This document shows, one piece after another, positions 6,184 through 15,510 of a stretch of DNA of 31,042 nucleotides (the stretch's first letter is position 1; the number at the start of each line of letters is the position of its first letter). Position numbers and translations under genes: made by a program. Under the pieces are notes generated by a model. It searched no databases, was not told the origin of the DNA, and saw only the letters and a program-made list of their open reading frames with translations. This stretch comes from Prevotellaceae bacterium UBA2448 (lineage in GTDB: Bacteria > Bacteroidota > Bacteroidia > Bacteroidales > Bacteroidaceae). Location: positions 1 to 31,042 of the forward strand of contig DDQG01000031.1 of the NCBI GenBank assembly GCA_002342585.1, in the 5' to 3' direction.

Positions 6184-7130
6184 AAGCTTTAACAAGAACT
6201 GACTTCAATTTTCCTGGTCAGAAAAGTGTGTATCACGGCAAGGTTCGTGACGTTTACAACATCAATGATGATTTAATGGTTATGGTTGCTACAGACCGAA
6301 TCTCTGCATTCGACGTAGTATTGCCAAAGGGAATTCCATTCAAGGGACAGGTGCTGAACCAGATTGCTGCAAAGTTTCTCGATGCTTCTGCAGACATCGT
6401 GCCAAACTGGAAACTGGCTACTCCAGACCCAATGGTAACAGTAGGACTGAAGTGTGAGGGTTTCCGCGTGGAGATGATTATCCGCGGATATCTGACTGGT
6501 TCTGCCTGGAGAGAATACAAGGCTGGAAACCGCACTCTTTGTGGTATCACCCTGCCTGAGGGAATGAAGGAAAACCAGAAGTTCCCTACCCCAATCATCA
6601 CTCCTACTACAAAGGCTGACGAAGGTCACGACGAGAATATCTCGAAGGAGGAAATCATTAGCCAAGGACTGGTATCGAAGGAGGACTACGAACAGATGGA
6701 GAAATATACTTATGCTCTGTTCGACCTGGGTACAAAGATTGCAGCACAGCAAGGCCTTATCCTCGTAGATACTAAGTATGAATTCGGAAAGCGCGACGGT
6801 AAAGTGTATCTGATTGACGAAGTACACACTCCAGACTCAAGCCGCTACTTCTATGCCGACGGATATCAGGAGAAATTCGAGAAGGGAGAACCACAGAAGC
6901 AACTGTCGAAGGAATTCGTACGTCAATGGCTTATCGACCACAACTTCATGAATCAGCCAGGACAGGTGATGCCAGAGATTACTGATGAGTATGCAGAAAG
7001 TGTATCGGCACGATACATAGAACTGTATGAACACATCATCGGAGAGAAGTTCCAACCAGCGCCCGCAAGTGAAGACTTGGCTAAGAGAATTGAGGAGAAC
7101 GTGAACCGTTACCTGAAGCAAAACGCATGA
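6180..7130 (+). CDS. purC: SAICAR synthase (phosphoribosylaminoimidazole-succinocarboxamide synthase)
   Basis: A 316-residue enzyme of de novo purine synthesis that joins aspartate to CAIR using ATP. Recognisable parts are 'VYHGKVRDVY' near the start (nucleotide-binding strand), 'DRISAFDVVLP', 'KGQVLNQ', 'GYLTGSAW' and 'LIDEVHTPDSSRY'. The length fits the longer Bacteroidetes form rather than the roughly 240-residue E. coli form. The ATG overlaps the phoH stop (ATGA), and the purC stop overlaps the aroE start in the same way, so translational coupling on both sides is likely. Confidence 0.97.
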   Translation: MKALTRTDFNFPGQKSVYHGKVRDVYNINDDLMVMVATDRISAFDVVLPKGIPFKGQVLNQIAAKFLDASADIVPNWKLATPDPMVTVGLKCEGFRVEMIIRGYLTGSAWREYKAGNRTLCGITLPEGMKENQKFPTPIITPTTKADEGHDENISKEEIISQGLVSKEDYEQMEKYTYALFDLGTKIAAQQGLILVDTKYEFGKRDGKVYLIDEVHTPDSSRYFYADGYQEKFEKGEPQKQLSKEFVRQWLIDHNFMNQPGQVMPEITDEYAESVSARYIELYEHIIGEKFQPAPASEDLAKRIEENVNRYLKQNA

Positions 7131-7921
7131 GCAGTTCCCCTGTAAATATGGATGGAGCTGTGTTTGGATTGTTGGGGTACCCACTCGGACATAGTTTCTC
7201 AAGGGGATATTTCACCGAAAAGTTTGAACGAGAGCATATCAAAGCAGAGTATCTGAACTTTGAGTTGCCCTCGCTCAATCTGTATCAGGAGACCCTCGAC
7301 AAGTACCCAAGCCTAAGAGGTCATAATGTGACTATTCCTTACAAGCAACAGATTATTCCTCTGCTCGACGAACTATCGGACGAAGCAAGAGAAATAGGTG
7401 CTGTAAATGTGGTTAAGGTGACTTGGAAAAACGACAAACGACACCTAAAGGGTTATAATTCGGACGTCATAGGTTTCGTAGAGAGTATTCGTCCCTTACT
7501 GAAACCACACCATACAAAAGCACTCATACTGGGTACTGGAGGTGCTTCGAAAGCTGTTTATTATGGTTTGAAAAAGAAACTGGGTATTGATGATGTGAGA
7601 TTTGTAAGCAGAAAAAAACAAACAACGGCTCAAGATGAGACCCTTACATACGAAGAACTTACCGAGGACATCATCAAAGCATATACTATTATTGTAAATA
7701 CTACACCATGCGGAATGCATCCACACGTGGACGAAAGTCCAAAGATACCGTACAACCAGCTAACAGCAAATCATCTGCTGTACGACCTCGTGTACAATCC
7801 TCTGAAAACACAGTTCATGGAACGAGGCGAAAAGCAACAGGCAACCGTAAAAAACGGACTGGAAATGCTGCATCTGCAAGCTCTGGCAAGTTGGGATTTC
7901 TGGACTGGACAGGCAGACTGA
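7127..7921 (+). CDS. aroE: Shikimate dehydrogenase
   Basis: A 264-residue NADP-dependent enzyme that reduces 3-dehydroshikimate to shikimate in aromatic amino acid synthesis. The substrate site is seen in 'GYPLGHSFS' (residues 18-26) and 'HNVTIPYKQ', with K73 as the expected catalytic lysine. The cofactor domain starts with 'LGTGGASKAV' and continues with 'NTTPCGMHP'. An ATG overlapping the purC stop is used here; an internal ATG at codon 8 ('MDGAVFG') is an alternative because the family usually begins close to 'YGLIGYP'. Confidence 0.95.
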   Translation: MSSSPVNMDGAVFGLLGYPLGHSFSRGYFTEKFEREHIKAEYLNFELPSLNLYQETLDKYPSLRGHNVTIPYKQQIIPLLDELSDEAREIGAVNVVKVTWKNDKRHLKGYNSDVIGFVESIRPLLKPHHTKALILGTGGASKAVYYGLKKKLGIDDVRFVSRKKQTTAQDETLTYEELTEDIIKAYTIIVNTTPCGMHPHVDESPKIPYNQLTANHLLYDLVYNPLKTQFMERGEKQQATVKNGLEMLHLQALASWDFWTGQAD

Positions 7922-7941
7922 TAAAGAAAACGGTATTTCTT

Positions 7942-8868
7942 ATGATTCTGGTGGCTGTCGTCATATTCACACTCGCTATCTTAGGCATTAGCTATTATAT
8001 AGTGCATTGGGGACTATCGCCTACAGTAAGAAACGAACAGGATACCTATGTATATATGTATAGTGAATACCCACACCTGAAACAATGGGTAAGAAAACTG
8101 AATTCGGAACAGTTGCTGAGGGACACGACTATTCTGTCGACAGACAGTCTGAGGTTGCATGGTTTCTATATTCCTGCTGACCGCCCTACTCCTAATACAG
8201 CAATAGTAGTGCATGGACATAAAAACCATGCTCTCAGCATGCTACATATCGCATATATGTATAGCAGGAGTATGCATTTCAATGTTCTGTTACCCGACTT
8301 GAGAGCTCATGGAGAGAGTGAGGGTAATCATATCTGTATGGGATGGGACGACAGAAACGACATAAAGAGATGGATTGACGAAGCACCAAAGATATTCGGA
8401 AATGAAGACCTCAGAATCGTTGTTCATGGCATTTCGATGGGTGCTGCCACAACGATGATGCTGGCAGGAGATGAGACCCCAAAAACTGTCCGTTGTTTTG
8501 TGGAAGACTGTGGTTATACTTCTGCTTGGGATGCTATCAGTTATGTTCTAAATACAAAGTATCATTTGCCTTCTTTCCCATTTATGTATATTGCAAACAA
8601 AATAAGTAAATGGAAGTATGGTCTTGACCTCAAGGAGGCTTCAGCAATAGATCAGATAAAGAAAGCTGAGAAACCGATGCTTTTCATTCATGGTACGAAC
8701 GACCATTATGTACCTTCTGAAATGGTACATAAATTATACCAGGCAAAACCAAGGAATAAATTCATCTGGGAGGCTCCAAACGCACGACACGGAAGATCAT
8801 ATCATGACTATCCGAAGGAATATACTCTGCAAGTAGGTGCATTCGTGAAGTCGTACTTCTACAAATAA
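7942..8868 (+). CDS. Membrane-anchored alpha/beta hydrolase
   Basis: About 308 residues from the ATG at 7942. A single membrane segment lies at the very N-terminus ('VAVVIFTLAILGISYYI'), so the enzyme is probably tethered facing the periplasm. The hydrolase core shows 'VVHGHKNH' (oxyanion region), the nucleophile elbow G-I-S-M-G with Ser165, Asp254 in 'GTNDHYVP' and His283 in 'NARHGRS'. The substrate is unknown. The start is uncertain: the frame stays open back to 7708 inside aroE, and TTG 7891 or CTG 7918 would keep two lysines before the membrane helix. It ends the plus-strand cluster and overlaps the convergent membrane-protein gene by 10 bp. Confidence 0.85.
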   Translation: MILVAVVIFTLAILGISYYIVHWGLSPTVRNEQDTYVYMYSEYPHLKQWVRKLNSEQLLRDTTILSTDSLRLHGFYIPADRPTPNTAIVVHGHKNHALSMLHIAYMYSRSMHFNVLLPDLRAHGESEGNHICMGWDDRNDIKRWIDEAPKIFGNEDLRIVVHGISMGAATTMMLAGDETPKTVRCFVEDCGYTSAWDAISYVLNTKYHLPSFPFMYIANKISKWKYGLDLKEASAIDQIKKAEKPMLFIHGTNDHYVPSEMVHKLYQAKPRNKFIWEAPNARHGRSYHDYPKEYTLQVGAFVKSYFYK

Positions 8869-9455
8869 GCCATTATATTAGAAAACTTTACCCACCCTAT
8901 TATCTGAGCAATAAGGAACAGGTGGATAAAGAAAGGACTGAATTTTATCAGCATTGAGGAATGGACTTGAGCAAAGTCCTGTATGGTTGTCATCTTACCC
9001 GATGTGTAGGCATAGGTGCAACAAGTTGATTCGATAGCTATGAAGATAAATGCTGGAATACCGTCGATAAAAGGTGAATCGGAAAGTGTACCAAGGAAGT
9101 TCAGCAGGACGTACGGAGGAAAGAAAGTAAAAAGCACGACAACAAGAATGTTCATCAGAAGCATAAGGAATGCAAAGAGATAAGCTCGTTTTTCTTTCTG
9201 AGTTGCTTTACGGTCGAAAAGAGTGCGTGGATTAAGTGCAGACAACAGGGAGAGAGCTATCAGACAAAGTATGATTTCTCCAATAGGCAGAGATGTAAAA
9301 TTTCTTATGATATGTGTAGCAATCCATCTGATGCCGTTTGGATGCAACAAACTGCGAATCATAGGAGTGTAAAGGCTGAATATCCACGAAAGTATGGCTA
9401 TGACGGGTAGTAATAGCAATTCGACGATGAGCAAGTATTTCTGAAACTTATGCAT
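8859..9455 (-). CDS. Small polytopic membrane protein, weakly AbgT-like
   Basis: A 198-residue, very hydrophobic protein with about five predicted membrane segments (roughly residues 8-29, 57-77, 88-110, 125-146 and 170-192). The stretch 'HPNGIRWIATHIIRNF' followed by 'LPIGEIILCLIALSLL' recalls the N-terminal part of AbgT-type p-aminobenzoyl-glutamate transporters, but the protein is well under half their length. I do not assign transport activity. Its ATG overlaps the end of the response-regulator gene by 8 bp, so it is probably translated with the two-component genes and could be a target, sensor accessory or effector of that system. The link is from gene order only. Confidence 0.7.
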   Translation of the reverse strand: MHKFQKYLLIVELLLLPVIAILSWIFSLYTPMIRSLLHPNGIRWIATHIIRNFTSLPIGEIILCLIALSLLSALNPRTLFDRKATQKEKRAYLFAFLMLLMNILVVVLFTFFPPYVLLNFLGTLSDSPFIDGIPAFIFIAIESTCCTYAYTSGKMTTIQDFAQVHSSMLIKFSPFFIHLFLIAQIIGWVKFSNIMAYL

Positions 9456-10185
9456 CAGGAGTTAAGTTGTCAAGATTGATAATATTTAGTTGTAGAGCCT
9501 TAGTTACAAGGCGAGTGGCATTGACTCCTGTAGCATCTTCGCTAAAAAGACGACGTACCAAATCAGCCTGACGTTTTTCCAGAGACTTAACTCCGAAAGG
9601 CATTGTTCGTAGGTTGGCTATCATCTCTTTTGTATATCCAAGTGCAAGATGACGAAGGAATCGTTCGTCGTACTCATCTATATCGTATTCAAGTGATGCT
9701 TCGGAACGTTGATTCTCAGAAAGAATGCTGGAACGGAATCGTTGTACTATTTTCTGAAGAATTGGTTGGTTAAAAACATACTGATTTCCTTTCATCACAC
9801 TATAAACGAGGTCAGGAGTAAGCAATTCGCCAGTCTTCAGAACAATTCCATCGGCACCAGCATCGAGGGCATCTACCCAAAGGCGCTCATTCATTATCTC
9901 ACCTGTAAAGATGAGAATATGAACGGCAGGATAACGACGTCGTGCCTGTTTGCAAATGTCAATTCCTGCGGTAGTACTGCCACCAAGTCCGAGGTCGAGC
10001 AAAATCAAGTCTGGCGTGTCGCTATTCATCAGAGGCCATAACTGTTCCTCATTCATGGCAGTTCCAACGATTTCCGCTTCAGGAATTTCGTTTTTAAATA
10101 TCTGCTCGGTGCCTTTAAGTTCGAGCTTTACATCCTCAACTATTATTACTTTAAAAGGATTCATAGCTGTATATTGTTTAGTCAT
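9448..10185 (-). CDS. Response regulator, LuxR/NarL-like
   Basis: A 245-residue protein. The receiver domain (about residues 10-135) keeps the acidic pair E17-D18, the phosphorylation site D64 in 'LILLDLGLG', T94 and K117. A C-terminal helix-turn-helix of NarL type follows at about 173-235 ('FLRHLALGYTKEMIANL', 'KALQLNIIN'). It lies two bases downstream of the sensor kinase gene and is surely its partner. The start may instead be Met8, immediately before the receiver fold. The output genes are not evident; the membrane protein downstream is the closest candidate. Confidence 0.9.
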   Translation of the reverse strand: MTKQYTAMNPFKVIIVEDVKLELKGTEQIFKNEIPEAEIVGTAMNEEQLWPLMNSDTPDLILLDLGLGGSTTAGIDICKQARRRYPAVHILIFTGEIMNERLWVDALDAGADGIVLKTGELLTPDLVYSVMKGNQYVFNQPILQKIVQRFRSSILSENQRSEASLEYDIDEYDERFLRHLALGYTKEMIANLRTMPFGVKSLEKRQADLVRRLFSEDATGVNATRLVTKALQLNIINLDNLTPDA

Positions 10186-10187
10186 TA

Positions 10188-13100
10188 TTATCTATTTTGT
10201 TGTAAAGGTAATGTGAACGTAAGCATATTAGGTTGTGTAGCATATATCTTACAACCTCGAATACCACAATGGTCATCATGTTCACGAATTATCTGTTTGC
10301 AAAGTATGTATTCAGAACCTTTCAACTGATCAGTATCAGGATTGTATTTCAGACTGTCAGCATAGAAAAGATTTGATATTTGTTCTGCATTCCAATGCTT
10401 GCGAGAATCAGTAATAGTAAACTGACAGAATTGTCCTTCCGCAAAAATGGAAATAGAAAATGTTGGTATGCATTTCTGGTTATTATCTTCTATATCGGTA
10501 GAAGAAATAAGCGAATCAAGCATATACTGCAGCATAACCGGATCGCAAACAACACGTGTATCAGAACTCATGCTGTCGTTAAGAGCTATTGAAATATCAA
10601 TAGTAGTTTTATATTTATCTCTTAATTGTTCAATCATTGCAACTACTTCTGAAACTGGAATGATTCGACGTTTGAAAGCAGTCTGTTCCAATTGTTTCAT
10701 AGCACATTGACTGAGTACTGTGAACACTTCTTTATAGTAATGAAGAAGTTCGGAGATAGATTTCGTATCAATTTGTTTTGCTTTGTCAGATTCAGAATCA
10801 ACCTGCAGCAGTTGTTTGATGCGAGTAGGATAATACATCGTTTCGTGTTTTATAGCAGAAAGACAATTGTCGAGAATCATATTCTGCACATGAATACGGT
10901 TGCGATCTGTTTCAGCTCTATGCTGTTCGTCCTGTTTCATTTCGAGTTCCTGCTTCAGTTCCTCAATCTTTGTCGAAGTACAATAAAGTGCAATAGCCAG
11001 ATGAGAGGCAATCATATGAAGCACATAAGCTGTGAAACGAGATACGGAAGAAGCAGGGATAGAGTGCAGGGCAACTGCAAGTAATCCTATGTCGTATGTG
11101 GTTCCGTCATTGTTTACTGTTAGCGGCAAAGTTATCGTTGTATTATTTCGGTCAACAACAGATGTGCCAGTTGGAAAAATCTTTATTCCATCAATTGTGA
11201 CAACATCATTTATTGCACGGCTTATTGTATCAGGAATGTTTGCAGCAGGTGTGTCGAGTAGTCTGTCAGCAAGCTTTTGCAATTCACGAAGATTGGACAG
11301 CGGCAATTTGTATTGATGATAATAGTACAGCAGTATGATTATTATCAATATAATAATGAATAAAACAGAAAGGTTCAAAATAAGAACCTTATTATTGTTC
11401 TGACGTTCTAATCTACTAACGGTATCTGCTGTAGTATAGTCTTGTGAGATAAGCTGATAGAGACGAGTAAAAACATCACAATTATAGCGATAAAGATGTT
11501 TCCGATTCATCGCGAGAGCTGCAATAGCAATTTCGTTTCTGGCAGAAATGATAACATCGTAATCAGTATCGAAACCATCATGCCACAAAAGAATTTCTGG
11601 CATATCATTCAGTTCTCCATCGAGACGCAACAACTTATCTGTCTTTCCTGTTGTAGCAATATAGTGCATATTTAGGGCTGACAGTACAGAATCGCCAAAT
11701 TCGATAGCTCTGGCGTATTGTCCCTGAGTGTTGCAATAATATATACTATCGGAAAATACATGTGCCTGACGGATTCCTTCTGGCAATTCCACTTCTTGGG
11801 CAGCAAAGGAGAAAAGCGGGAAGAGAATGAGAAGGAGGGTCGTAAGAATCTTTACAGGCAAACGGAAGAAGAATCTGCTACCTTTACCCAGTTGACTCTC
11901 TACTCCAAAATCGCAGACAGAGAACAGGCGGTTGGTCTTCTTGTATTTTTCGATTATACCCTTACAATTCATCAGCCCGAATCCATGTCCCTTATGAGAA
12001 GTTATTACGTCGCGAGTATCGTCTTCAGCCATTCCGTATCCTGTATCTTTGACAGAAATCTCCACATACTCAGGATTCTGTTCTGCATAGACACTTACGC
12101 TACCACCCTTTGGAGTGAATTTACGTGCATTATCCATCAAGGTATTAATCATAAAAAGCGTGAGAGCCTTATCTGCTTTAACTACAGCGTCTGTTGGTTG
12201 CACATCGAGGGAAATTCCCTCAGACGAATATAGCGGCTGTGCTTTCTTAACCACTTCGAAAAGAGAAGAAAGCGGGAAACTCTCTATATGAAGCGACACA
12301 CTACCCTGCTTAATCTTAACCCAATGTCCAAGAATATCGTTATAATCGTTTATCTTATCGATTAGTTCGGAAATATAAACGATATTATCCTTATCATGTT
12401 CGATTTCCCATATTGCTCTATCGAGGAATGGAATGATTCCATTTGCAATCGAAACACTCGTGGCTTTATCGATATAACTACGTTTGTTTTCTTCAATTTT
12501 CATTTCTGCAGCACGACGTTCGTCATCAGCATATTCCATTTCATCCTGTATTTGGGAAATGGAACCACCATTCTGCTGTAACCAACGGGAAAGTAACGAG
12601 TTGCGATTCTTTTCAATTTCTTGTTTCAGCTGTTGCTGCAATTGCAAACTACGTTCTCTCTTGCGACGGTATAGTCGTGTGCCAAATACAGCCAATAGAA
12701 TTGAAAACACAACAGTTGTTGCCAGGAAAATATTAAGACGATGCTCGTGATTCTGAAGAGTGTCGAGTTGCTGTTCAAGCAAAAGATCCTGACGAGTAGC
12801 ATCAAGAATGTCAAGATAAATGTTATGATTATAGTCGGAAGCAACTTTGTTTCCCATTGCTCCGAATGTAATACTTAGTTGTTCGCGAACAGCTGCCATC
12901 CAGTTGGGAACAGAAACACAATCAGGATTCTGAATCCATCGCATCTCAGTACTGATGCTATCATTTTGCTGTTCACCATATATAGATAATGTGTCAGACA
13001 AACCACTATAACTATATTTTTGATGATGTAGATTGACAAGATGCAAAGCAGCTGCAAGTTGTTCGATAGCCTCGTCATAGTGTCCTTCATCAGTTAGTTG

Positions 13101-13634
13101 TTCTGCAGTCCAAATCTTCTGAAGAGATTTGTAGTACATACTTTCCTTTCCAAGATAAATAGAAAGGAAATCTTTCTTGTTCAGAGGTTTATCTTTTATG
13201 CTATCAAGCATCTCTGTGGTGCGATCCATATCTCTAAGATTGATATAATAGACTGCAGAGATGCGATAGAAATCCTTCTTTGCTGCTTTAAGGATAGCTA
13301 GGTTTCTAGAGTTGATATGTCGTTCTACTATCTTGAGTTCTTTTATTAGAATCTGAGCATCAGAACGATAATCGTAGTATGTTTTGTTGAGAGAACGAAT
13401 CTGGCAAATATGCATCATGCCTTCATCAGCCTGAAGACGAATGAGTTTGTTTCGAGTGGAAGCGATTATTTCTTTATAAATATTCTCAGCTTTTTTATAG
13501 TCTGTTTTCACAAGCATTGCCACCCGAGCACTATCGAGAAGGGTTTCGTAATGGGCATTCTCTGTTTCTGTTGTACAACTGAAAAACGAAATACAAACAA
13601 AAAACAAAGTGATTATGTGAACAACTATACGCAT
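10188..13634 (-). CDS. Tandem double sensor histidine kinase, lipoprotein/TPR type (DUF5112/DUF5113-like)
   Basis: A 1148-residue chain that reads as two sensor kinases fused end to end. Half one has a signal with Cys20 (likely lipoprotein, 'FFSC'), TPR-like helices to about 290, a membrane segment at 301-318 and a coiled coil. Its ATPase domain is complete: N-box DNARKF (501-506), G1 DTGYG (530-534) and G2 GHGFGL (549-554). No clear H-E/D phosphoacceptor box precedes it. Half two starts with another signal-like helix (595-611), a periplasmic segment, a membrane helix (751-771) and a box 'KHETMYYP' with H930-E931. Its ATP-binding half lacks recognisable N and G boxes. The family matches Bacteroidetes DUF5112/DUF5113 proteins. 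It is followed by a response regulator after 2 bp and preceded by a Crp/Fnr gene 29 bp upstream. Confidence 0.85.
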   Translation of the reverse strand: MRIVVHIITLFFVCISFFSCTTETENAHYETLLDSARVAMLVKTDYKKAENIYKEIIASTRNKLIRLQADEGMMHICQIRSLNKTYYDYRSDAQILIKELKIVERHINSRNLAILKAAKKDFYRISAVYYINLRDMDRTTEMLDSIKDKPLNKKDFLSIYLGKESMYYKSLQKIWTAEQLTDEGHYDEAIEQLAAALHLVNLHHQKYSYSGLSDTLSIYGEQQNDSISTEMRWIQNPDCVSVPNWMAAVREQLSITFGAMGNKVASDYNHNIYLDILDATRQDLLLEQQLDTLQNHEHRLNIFLATTVVFSILLAVFGTRLYRRKRERSLQLQQQLKQEIEKNRNSLLSRWLQQNGGSISQIQDEMEYADDERRAAEMKIEENKRSYIDKATSVSIANGIIPFLDRAIWEIEHDKDNIVYISELIDKINDYNDILGHWVKIKQGSVSLHIESFPLSSLFEVVKKAQPLYSSEGISLDVQPTDAVVKADKALTLFMINTLMDNARKFTPKGGSVSVYAEQNPEYVEISVKDTGYGMAEDDTRDVITSHKGHGFGLMNCKGIIEKYKKTNRLFSVCDFGVESQLGKGSRFFFRLPVKILTTLLLILFPLFSFAAQEVELPEGIRQAHVFSDSIYYCNTQGQYARAIEFGDSVLSALNMHYIATTGKTDKLLRLDGELNDMPEILLWHDGFDTDYDVIISARNEIAIAALAMNRKHLYRYNCDVFTRLYQLISQDYTTADTVSRLERQNNNKVLILNLSVLFIIILIIIILLYYYHQYKLPLSNLRELQKLADRLLDTPAANIPDTISRAINDVVTIDGIKIFPTGTSVVDRNNTTITLPLTVNNDGTTYDIGLLAVALHSIPASSVSRFTAYVLHMIASHLAIALYCTSTKIEELKQELEMKQDEQHRAETDRNRIHVQNMILDNCLSAIKHETMYYPTRIKQLLQVDSESDKAKQIDTKSISELLHYYKEVFTVLSQCAMKQLEQTAFKRRIIPVSEVVAMIEQLRDKYKTTIDISIALNDSMSSDTRVVCDPVMLQYMLDSLISSTDIEDNNQKCIPTFSISIFAEGQFCQFTITDSRKHWNAEQISNLFYADSLKYNPDTDQLKGSEYILCKQIIREHDDHCGIRGCKIYATQPNMLTFTLPLQQNR

Positions 13635-13663
13635 ATATAACTCCAGATTTGTATGCTATGAAA

Positions 13664-14266
13664 TCAGAATTCTTCTGAGTTTACTGTACTCCGAACACGA
13701 CTTAATGTTTCGGGGGTCATCTGAAGGAATGAAGCAATATTATGCATTGGAGCACGACGAACAATCTCCGGCTTTTCATTTATCAGTCGCACATACTTAT
13801 CACGAGCAGATTCAAAACGCATTGCATCTGCCCGATGTCGTAAAACAAAAAGCGTAGTTTGTTGGATAGCAAATATTAGTTGACATATTTCGTAGGAAGT
13901 GTGTGCCAATTCGTATAGTTTGTCATGTGGCAAACCATAGATAATGGAGGGTTCGAGTGTAGTAATAGTCAACTTAGAGGGTTCACGCTTGAAAAAGCTC
14001 TCGACACAAAAAGTGAAATCACCATCGCAAGCAATATTTTCAGTTATTGTAGCTTCATTCTTTTCATATGTCTGAAGTACCAATCCTTGTTTCACATAGA
14101 AAATATAATCACATACTTCTCCTTCCGAAACCGGGTGTTTTCCACGAATCAGTTTCATTGGAACAATTATATCAGCAAATCTTTTCAGATTGTCATTGTT
14201 CAATGTGACATTATGGATATTACATATCTCTAGTGCAATTTCTCGAGGTTTATCAAAGGTTAGCAT
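13664..14266 (-). CDS. Crp/Fnr-family transcriptional regulator
   Basis: A 200-residue protein with an N-terminal cyclic-nucleotide-binding-like beta roll (about residues 25-115, 'SEGEVCDYIFYVKQGLV', 'GDFTFCVESFF') and a C-terminal helix-turn-helix ('MHNIASFLQMTPETLSRVRS', about 174-193). The roll has no obvious cAMP-binding arginine motif and no Fnr cysteine cluster, so the ligand is unknown. This is typical of Bacteroidetes Crp/Fnr proteins. It stands 29 bp upstream of the double kinase on the same strand, so a shared transcript is possible, and 64 bp after the YggS gene. Confidence 0.88.
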   Translation of the reverse strand: MLTFDKPREIALEICNIHNVTLNNDNLKRFADIIVPMKLIRGKHPVSEGEVCDYIFYVKQGLVLQTYEKNEATITENIACDGDFTFCVESFFKREPSKLTITTLEPSIIYGLPHDKLYELAHTSYEICQLIFAIQQTTLFVLRHRADAMRFESARDKYVRLINEKPEIVRRAPMHNIASFLQMTPETLSRVRSTVNSEEF

Positions 14267-14330
14267 AGTAAGTTTGTTTTTGTTTTAATTATTCTATGTG
14301 ATGTGTTTTTAGAAGGTTAGAGCTGTGTTT

Positions 14331-14999
14331 TCAACTGTAATTTCTTTCGCCAAAAATCATAGTCCCTACCCTTACCATTGTTGAACCATGTTGCTGGGCT
14401 ATTTCATAATCGCCACTCATTCCCATAGAGAGTTCCTTGAACGTTTCTTCTGTAGGGAAGAAATCATTCTTGATTTCCTGGAACAACGTCCGAACAGACT
14501 CAAATTCATCAGCAATCTGTTTCACGTCGTCCGTATTGGAAGCCATACACATAAGTCCACAAATGCGAACATGTGAGAACTGTTTCCACTCTCCTTCTTG
14601 AAGCATGGTTCGCAGTTCGTCAGGAGTAAACCCGAATTTTGTTTCCTCTTTAGCTATATGAATCTGCAACAGACAGTCTATTATTCTGTTGTTGCGTTCT
14701 GCCTGTTTATCGATTTCCTTCAACAGCTTCATGGTGTCCACAGCATGAATTAGAGAAATAAACGATGCCATATATTTCACTTTATTCGTCTGCAGATGTC
14801 CTATGAAGTGCCACTCAATATCTTTTGGTAGGAGTTGTTGTTTTTCTACAAGTTCTTGCACATGACTCTCACCAAAGACTCTCTGTCCTGCGTCATATGC
14901 CTCCTGTAAGGCACTGACGGGATGGAATTTTGAAACGGCGACAAGTCGTATGCCTGGCTGAATCGTAGAAAGTACTTTATGTAAGTTTTCTGCAATCAT
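14331..14999 (-). CDS. YggS/PROSC-family pyridoxal-phosphate homeostasis protein
   Basis: A 222-residue single-domain, fold-type III PLP protein that handles vitamin B6 balance rather than catalysing a known reaction. K24 in 'LVAVSKFHP' is the expected PLP lysine. The usual blocks follow: 'FGESHVQE', 'EWHFIGHLQTNK', 'LSMGMSGDYE' and 'VRVGTMIFGER'. It is 21 bp downstream of DUF4494 and likely co-transcribed with it. Confidence 0.95.
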   Translation of the reverse strand: MIAENLHKVLSTIQPGIRLVAVSKFHPVSALQEAYDAGQRVFGESHVQELVEKQQLLPKDIEWHFIGHLQTNKVKYMASFISLIHAVDTMKLLKEIDKQAERNNRIIDCLLQIHIAKEETKFGFTPDELRTMLQEGEWKQFSHVRICGLMCMASNTDDVKQIADEFESVRTLFQEIKNDFFPTEETFKELSMGMSGDYEIAQQHGSTMVRVGTMIFGERNYS

Positions 15000-15020
15000 T
15001 TTTATCTGTAGTTGATTGGT

Positions 15021-15467
15021 TTATTCTGTTGTTTTATATGGGAAAACATCAAGAATAGGTGTTTCCTGAACAGCTGCTATCTCGTAGTCTATCATAGAAC
15101 CTTTCATACCTTCGTCGAAACGTTTTACAGCATCACGGAGGTCGCTTGCCTGAACAAGCATCATCTGAGAAGTACGCTTTTCAGTCTGAGTCTTTTCGTC
15201 AAGAGTTACAAATACACATTTCACTTTAAACCACTTATCACAAGAATCCTCTTCTGCTGTAAACATTTCACAATATCTTGCACGTTTGATGTCGGACACT
15301 TCCATATTACCATTGCAGAAAGGCTTCATCTCTTCAATTATTCTTGCTTCTGCCTCTGTGAAATTCAGAGCATCAACCAAATACGGTTCAACCACTTTTT
15401 TTGTAGCACCACCCTCAAGTACTTTCTCTATTCGAACTTTACATTCGAACCAATTGTTCATTATCAT
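15021..15467 (-). CDS. DUF4494 domain protein
   Basis: A 148-residue soluble protein that matches the DUF4494 family of Bacteroidetes ('WFECKVRIEKV' at the start, 'YLVDALNFTEAEARI'). No catalytic motif or membrane segment is visible and the function is unknown. Met3 is a possible alternative start. It lies between the PurF homologue (43 bp upstream) and the PLP protein (21 bp downstream); from memory, the pairing with YggS recurs in this phylum. Confidence 0.85.
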   Translation of the reverse strand: MIMNNWFECKVRIEKVLEGGATKKVVEPYLVDALNFTEAEARIIEEMKPFCNGNMEVSDIKRARYCEMFTAEEDSCDKWFKVKCVFVTLDEKTQTEKRTSQMMLVQASDLRDAVKRFDEGMKGSMIDYEIAAVQETPILDVFPYKTTE

Positions 15468-15510
15468 CGTTTTCTAATCTTATTAAATCAAACTATACAC
15501 TTTTATTTAA

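Noticed and set aside
8859..9455. Functional AbgT transporter
   Set aside because: The resemblance covers only a short N-terminal part and the protein has 198 residues, well under half the normal length.
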